A DNA stretch of 64,000 bases from Cellulosimicrobium arenosum. Its GTDB lineage: Bacteria > Actinomycetota > Actinomycetes > Actinomycetales > Cellulomonadaceae. Below, one piece after another: positions 59,296 to 64,000 of the stretch. The stretch spans positions 248,001 to 312,000 of the forward strand of contig NZ_JACYHB010000001.1 in the NCBI RefSeq assembly GCF_014837295.1, written 5' to 3'. The first letter of the stretch is position 1. Every line of letters begins with the position of its first letter. The notes below the pieces were generated by a model. It saw nothing but the letters and a program-made list of their open reading frames with translations, ran no database searches and was not told where the DNA came from. The position numbers and the translations under genes were made by a program.

Positions 59296-59430
59296 GAAGG
59301 GGAGTATTCCTCCGCGGTGATGTCGTCATCACGGTCGGCGCAGTCGTCGGCCCGGTGTCACCGGCCCCGCAGCCATCCGAACCGCATCCGCGTGGATGCT
59401 CACCGGTGCTGCGAGGCGGAAGAGACCTTC
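59296..59430 (+). ncRNA. yybP-ykoY manganese riboswitch
   Basis: Closing helix GAAGG (59296-59300) / CCTTC (59426-59430). The 5' core GGGGAGTA follows the first arm at 59299-59306, and the 3' core GGAAGAGACC precedes the second, both hallmarks of the yybP-ykoY class. Between them are hairpins GTGATG/CATCAC and a long stem GCAGCCATCC / GGATG...GCTGC. A -10-like TATGCT lies at 59279-59284. Downstream, GGTAC/GTACC (59431-59452) lies just before the ribosome site GGAGG, so control may be translational. It precedes TerC-family genes, the usual targets of Mn2+ sensing. Confidence 0.82.
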
Positions 59431-59464
59431 GGTACTCAGTGCTACTCGTACCGGAGGTCTACGC

Positions 59465-60478
59465 ATGGACGTTCCCGTCTGGGTCTGGCTCGTCACCGTG
59501 GGGGTGATCGTCGCGATGCTCGCGGTCGACTACGTCGGCCACGTGCGCACCCCCCACGCCCCGAGCCTGCGCGAAGCCACCTGGTGGTCGCTCGGCTACG
59601 TCGCGGTCGCGGTGGCCTTCGGGTTCCTCGTCTGGGCCGTGTGGGGCGGGACGTACGGCGGCGAGTACTTCGCCGGGTACATCACCGAGAAGAGCCTGTC
59701 CGTCGACAACCTCTTCGTCTTCGTGCTGATCATGACGAGCTTCCGCGTGCCTCGGCTCTACCAGCAGAAGGTCCTGCTCATCGGGATCACCATCGCGCTC
59801 GTGCTGCGGACGATCTTCATCTTCGTCGGCGCCGCGCTCATCGAGAACCTCAGCTGGATCTTCTACGTCTTCGGCGCGTTCCTGCTCTACACGGCGTGGG
59901 CGCAGGTGCGCAGCGGTCAGCAGCACGACGAGGAGTTCTCGGAGAACGCCGTGCTGCGGCTCACGCGCCGCCTGTTCCCGACGACGGACGACTACGTCGA
60001 GGACCGGATGACGACCCGCATCGACGGGAAGCGCTACATCACCCCGATGCTCATCGTCATGATCGCGATCGGGTCCGCGGATCTGCTGTTCGCCGTCGAC
60101 TCCATCCCCGCGATCTTCGGGCTCACGCAGGAGACGTACCTCGTCTTCGCGGCGAACGCGTTCTCGCTGCTCGGCCTGCGCCAGCTCTACTTCCTCATCG
60201 ACGGGCTGCTCGACCGTCTCGTGTACCTCGCGTACGGCCTTGCGGCGATCCTCGGGTTCATCGGGGTCAAGCTGGTGATCCACGCGATGCACACCAACGA
60301 GGTGTCGTTCATCAACGGAGGTGAGCACATCACCGCGATCCCGGAGATCTCGACCCCCGTCTCCCTCGGCTTCATCGTCGTTGTCCTCGCGATCACGACG
60401 GTGGCCAGCCTGCTCAAGGACCGGTCCGACCGCCGCCGGACCGTCACCGACGGGACCGATCGGAAGGACGCGCACTGA
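59465..60478 (+). CDS. TerC-family integral membrane protein (Alx/MneA-type) 1
   Basis: 337 residues, about nine helices. TerC motifs EKSLSVDNLFVFVLIM and IGSADLLFAVDSIPAIFGLTQE (acidic residues within helices for cation transport) are clear. TerC/Alx proteins export Mn2+ or influence metal homeostasis during protein export. Directly downstream of the Mn riboswitch. GGAGG lies 7 nt before ATG. Its stop overlaps the second copy by 1 bp. Confidence 0.9.
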   Translation: MDVPVWVWLVTVGVIVAMLAVDYVGHVRTPHAPSLREATWWSLGYVAVAVAFGFLVWAVWGGTYGGEYFAGYITEKSLSVDNLFVFVLIMTSFRVPRLYQQKVLLIGITIALVLRTIFIFVGAALIENLSWIFYVFGAFLLYTAWAQVRSGQQHDEEFSENAVLRLTRRLFPTTDDYVEDRMTTRIDGKRYITPMLIVMIAIGSADLLFAVDSIPAIFGLTQETYLVFAANAFSLLGLRQLYFLIDGLLDRLVYLAYGLAAILGFIGVKLVIHAMHTNEVSFINGGEHITAIPEISTPVSLGFIVVVLAITTVASLLKDRSDRRRTVTDGTDRKDAH

Positions 60479-61506
60479 TGGTCCACGAGCTCCCCCTGTG
60501 GTTCGAGTGGGCGTCGCTCTCGGCGCTCGCCGTGCTGCTCCTGGTGGACCTCTTCGTCGTCGGGCGACGCCCGCACGTCCCGTCGATGCGCGAGAGCGCG
60601 CTGTGGGTCGGGTTCTACGTCGCGCTCGCGCTGGCGTTCGGGGGACTGGTCGCGGTCGTGGGCGGGGCCGCTCCGGCGGGCGAGTTCTACGCGGGTTGGC
60701 TCACCGAGTACAGCCTCAGCGTCGACAACCTCTTCGTCTTCGTCATCATCATGTCCCGGTTCGCGGTGCCGCGGGACCAGCAGCAGCGGGTGCTCATGGT
60801 CGGGATCATCGTCGCGCTCGTGCTGCGCGGCGGGTTCATCCTCGCTGGTGCGGCCATCATCGAGCAGTTCCTGTGGGTGTTCTACTTCTTCGGCGCGTTC
60901 CTCGTGTACAGCGCGGTCAAGCTCGTCACCGGGGGCGACGAGGCCGAGGAGTATCACGAGAACCGCGCCGTGCGGCTGCTCCGGCGGGTGCTGCCCATCG
61001 GGACGCGGTACGACGGCGGTCGGCTGCGTTCCGAGGAGGACGGACGTCGCGTCCTCACACCGCTGGTCGTGGTGTTCTTCGCCATCGGCAGCACCGATCT
61101 GCTGTTCGCGTTCGACTCGATCCCTGCGATCTTCGGCCTGACGCAGGACCCGTTCATCGTGTTCACGACGAACGTCTTCGCGCTCATGGGGCTGCGCCAG
61201 CTGTACTTCCTGCTCGGCGGGCTCCTCGAGCGGCTCGTCTACCTCCCGATCGGTCTGGCCGTCATCCTCGGGTTCATCGGTGTCAAGCTGATCCTCGAGG
61301 CCCTGCACGACAACACGGTGCCGTTCATCAACGGGGGGGAAGCCGTCGAGGCCGTTCCCACCGTGCCGATCTGGCTCTCGCTCGCGGTCATCATCGGGAC
61401 GCTCGCCGTGACGACCGTCGCGAGCCTGCTGCGGACTCGCGGCAGTCGCACGGGCGAGGACGCACCCGCGGGCGAGCGGGCGAGCACGCCGGACGAGCGC
61501 GGCTGA
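60478..61506 (+). CDS. TerC-family integral membrane protein 2
   Basis: 342 residues, a paralogue of its upstream neighbour with the same motifs (TEYSLSVDNLFVFVIIMS, IGSTDLLFAFDSIPAIFGLTQD). N terminus MVHELPLWFEWASL. Tandem duplication gives two proteins under one riboswitch; they may form a pair or have different metal preference. Ends in a hydrophilic tail, then a hairpin terminator. Confidence 0.9.
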   Translation: MVHELPLWFEWASLSALAVLLLVDLFVVGRRPHVPSMRESALWVGFYVALALAFGGLVAVVGGAAPAGEFYAGWLTEYSLSVDNLFVFVIIMSRFAVPRDQQQRVLMVGIIVALVLRGGFILAGAAIIEQFLWVFYFFGAFLVYSAVKLVTGGDEAEEYHENRAVRLLRRVLPIGTRYDGGRLRSEEDGRRVLTPLVVVFFAIGSTDLLFAFDSIPAIFGLTQDPFIVFTTNVFALMGLRQLYFLLGGLLERLVYLPIGLAVILGFIGVKLILEALHDNTVPFINGGEAVEAVPTVPIWLSLAVIIGTLAVTTVASLLRTRGSRTGEDAPAGERASTPDERG

Positions 61507-61508
61507 GC

Positions 61509-61543
61509 GCCGGGCCGCGCGCCAGCGGGGCTGTCGGCCCGGC
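61509..61543. terminator. Terminator between convergent terC and yciI-like genes
   Basis: 9-bp stem GCCGGGCCG / CGGCCCGGC, 17-nt loop, immediately after the TerC stop. Can serve both convergent genes. Confidence 0.6.
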
Positions 61544-61555
61544 GTCGGGCCCCCT

Positions 61556-61855
61556 TCAGACCCGGTCCGCCCAGTCCCCGATGACGGGCGACCACGGGCG
61601 GACCCGGCGCTCGGCGACGAGACCGGCGCGGACGAACGGGTCGGCGTCGAGGATCTCGGCGACTGCGGTGGCCGACGGCCCCTCGAGGACGAGGAGGGCC
61701 CCCGCACCGGTGTCCTCGTGGGCGGGCAGGGGGCCCGACGCGAGGAGGGACCGCTGCCCGTGCAGCGTCCGCAGGAACTCGCGGTGCTCGGGGCGGCGTG
61801 CGTCGAGGGCCGCGGGGTCGTCGACGTAGAGGTAGGTCACGGCGTGGATCGGCAT
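61556..61855 (-). CDS. YciI-like protein
   Basis: 99 residues. Ferredoxin-like dimeric alpha-beta barrel: HAVTYLYVDDPAALDARRPEHREFL with the conserved His and Asp/Arg region, GPLPAHEDTGAGALLVLEG, and DPFVRAGLVAERRVRPW. Function unproven for most members (possible hydrolase or dehydrochlorinase-like). ATG 61855 fits the family N terminus. Confidence 0.85.
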   Translation of the reverse strand: MPIHAVTYLYVDDPAALDARRPEHREFLRTLHGQRSLLASGPLPAHEDTGAGALLVLEGPSATAVAEILDADPFVRAGLVAERRVRPWSPVIGDWADRV

Positions 61856-61958
61856 GGCGCCATTGAACCAGCGGCGGGGCACCCGTGGCGACGTGCGGAC
61901 GTGCCGGCCGCCGGGCTGCCGGACGCCTCGTCGTCGCCGGCGGGCTGACCGGAATCGG

Positions 61959-62714
61959 TCACCAGCCCCGTGCGCGCCACGCGTCGACGTGCGGGCGCTC
62001 GGCGCCGAGCGTCGTGTCGTCACCGTGCCCCGGGTACACCCAGGTGTCGTCGCCGAAGCGGCGGAAGACCCTGTCGACCACGTCGTCGAGGAGCCGAGCG
62101 AAGCGGACCGGGTCCCGGTCGGTGTTGCCCACGCCGCCGGGGAACAACGAGTCGCCGGTGAACAGGTGCACCCGGTCGGCGACCGCGTACGGACCGGTCG
62201 CCGTCCCGGGCTCGCGGTACGCGAGCGCCACCGAACCGGGGGTGTGACCGCGCAGCGCGATCACCTCGAGCACCACCGCACCGACGTGCACGACGTCGCC
62301 GTGGCGCAGGTTCCGGTCGGCCCGGACCCCGGTCGCGGCTTCGACGGCCGGAGCGTCCTGCACACCGACAGCCGCCTGCGCACCCGTCCTCGCGACCACG
62401 TCCGCCAGCGCCCCGACGTGGTCGCGGTGCGCATGGGTCGTGACGACGACCGTGAGCGCCCCGTCGCCCGGTGCGTGCCGCTCGAGGTCGAGCAGGCGGT
62501 CCGGTTCGGCCGCGGCGTCCACCAGCAGACGGTCGCCGCTGCGCCGGCAGGTCAGGACGTAGGCGTTGTTGGACAGGGGCCCGACGGCGAGCTTGCGGAT
62601 CTCGACCTCGTCGAGGCGGCGCACGTCCGGGGGCCCGCCCACGACGACCGTGCCGGTGTAGCGGGTGTCGGCCGTCCCCGTGCGGTTCGCGTCCTGGTCG
62701 GTCATGGTGTTCAT
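61959..62714 (-). CDS. Metallo-beta-lactamase fold hydrolase
   Basis: 251 residues. Glyoxalase II-like zinc hydrolase: [11 protein letters not shown] (HxHxDH), [11 protein letters not shown] (His), [16 protein letters not shown] (Asp bridge), and [12 protein letters not shown] (His). Start ATG 62714 (or 62705). The gene lies divergent from uvrA, the same place as in other actinobacteria. Substrate unknown, likely a thioester or glutathione/mycothiol conjugate. Confidence 0.88.
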   Translation of the reverse strand: MNTMTDQDANRTGTADTRYTGTVVVGGPPDVRRLDEVEIRKLAVGPLSNNAYVLTCRRSGDRLLVDAAAEPDRLLDLERHAPGDGALTVVVTTHAHRDHVGALADVVARTGAQAAVGVQDAPAVEAATGVRADRNLRHGDVVHVGAVVLEVIALRGHTPGSVALAYREPGTATGPYAVADRVHLFTGDSLFPGGVGNTDRDPVRFARLLDDVVDRVFRRFGDDTWVYPGHGDDTTLGAERPHVDAWRARGW

Positions 62715-62811
62715 TGTGGCGTCCGCCCCTGCCCGTGCCCGTCTCGGCAGGACGAGCCGCGGGGGGTCGAACACGTGTGCGAGCGTGGGTGGTGGGACGT
62801 ACGATGCTCCG

Positions 62812-64000
<1,189 letters not shown>

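Overview
The window is very GC-rich and uses GTG starts freely. Many genes look leaderless, with a TANNNT -10 box about 7-12 nt before the start codon. Gene order (hisF/hisI, trpE...trpC-trpB-trpA-lgt, gltB-gltD, pyk; then tRNA, PdtaR-type regulator, polA, rpsA, coaE, uvrB, uvrA) points to an actinobacterium of the order Micrococcales, probably Cellulomonas-like. The genus is inferred from gene order and style, not from a database match.

Layout. 1-20.3 kb is a biosynthetic and core block on the + strand: the hisF end, a heterodimeric ABC exporter, hisI, trpE with its membrane companion, three small membrane proteins, trpC, trpB, trpA, lgt, gltB, gltD and pyk. No trpF is present, as expected for actinobacteria that use PriA. 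20.3-29.5 kb is an accessory island between pyk and the tRNA/PdtaR locus: on the minus strand a GH92 alpha-mannosidase overlapping a GT4 glycosyltransferase; on the plus strand a Pls-type single-module nonribosomal peptide synthetase (adenylation, carrier, membrane and acyltransferase-like repeats) followed by an M1 zinc aminopeptidase. That last pair resembles the synthetase and degrading enzyme of epsilon-poly-L-lysine systems.

29.58-44.39 kb is a complete-looking miniature prophage of 14,783 bp, integrated into the 3' end of a tRNA-like gene and bounded by 25-bp direct repeats. All its genes lie on the + strand: integrase, excisionase-like HTH protein, replication initiator with five iterons inside its reading frame (a lambda-style origin), zinc/HNH proteins, terminase, portal, a fused protease-capsid protein, connectors, a short tape measure, tail and S74 fibre proteins, and a holin-like membrane protein. 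I see no endolysin, no CI-type repressor and no small terminase. The element almost completely lacks the tetranucleotide AGCT, which is abundant in the surrounding chromosome.

44.4-64 kb returns to core genes: tRNA, PdtaR-like ANTAR regulator, GNAT acetyltransferase, thioesterase, polA, methyltransferase, pfkA, rpsA, an ABC exporter divergent from a MarR regulator with a perfect palindromic operator between them, coaE, pyroglutamyl peptidase, uvrB, a yybP-ykoY (Mn2+) riboswitch in front of two tandem TerC-family transporters, a YciI-like protein, a metallo-beta-lactamase-fold hydrolase, and the start of uvrA, which runs off the window.
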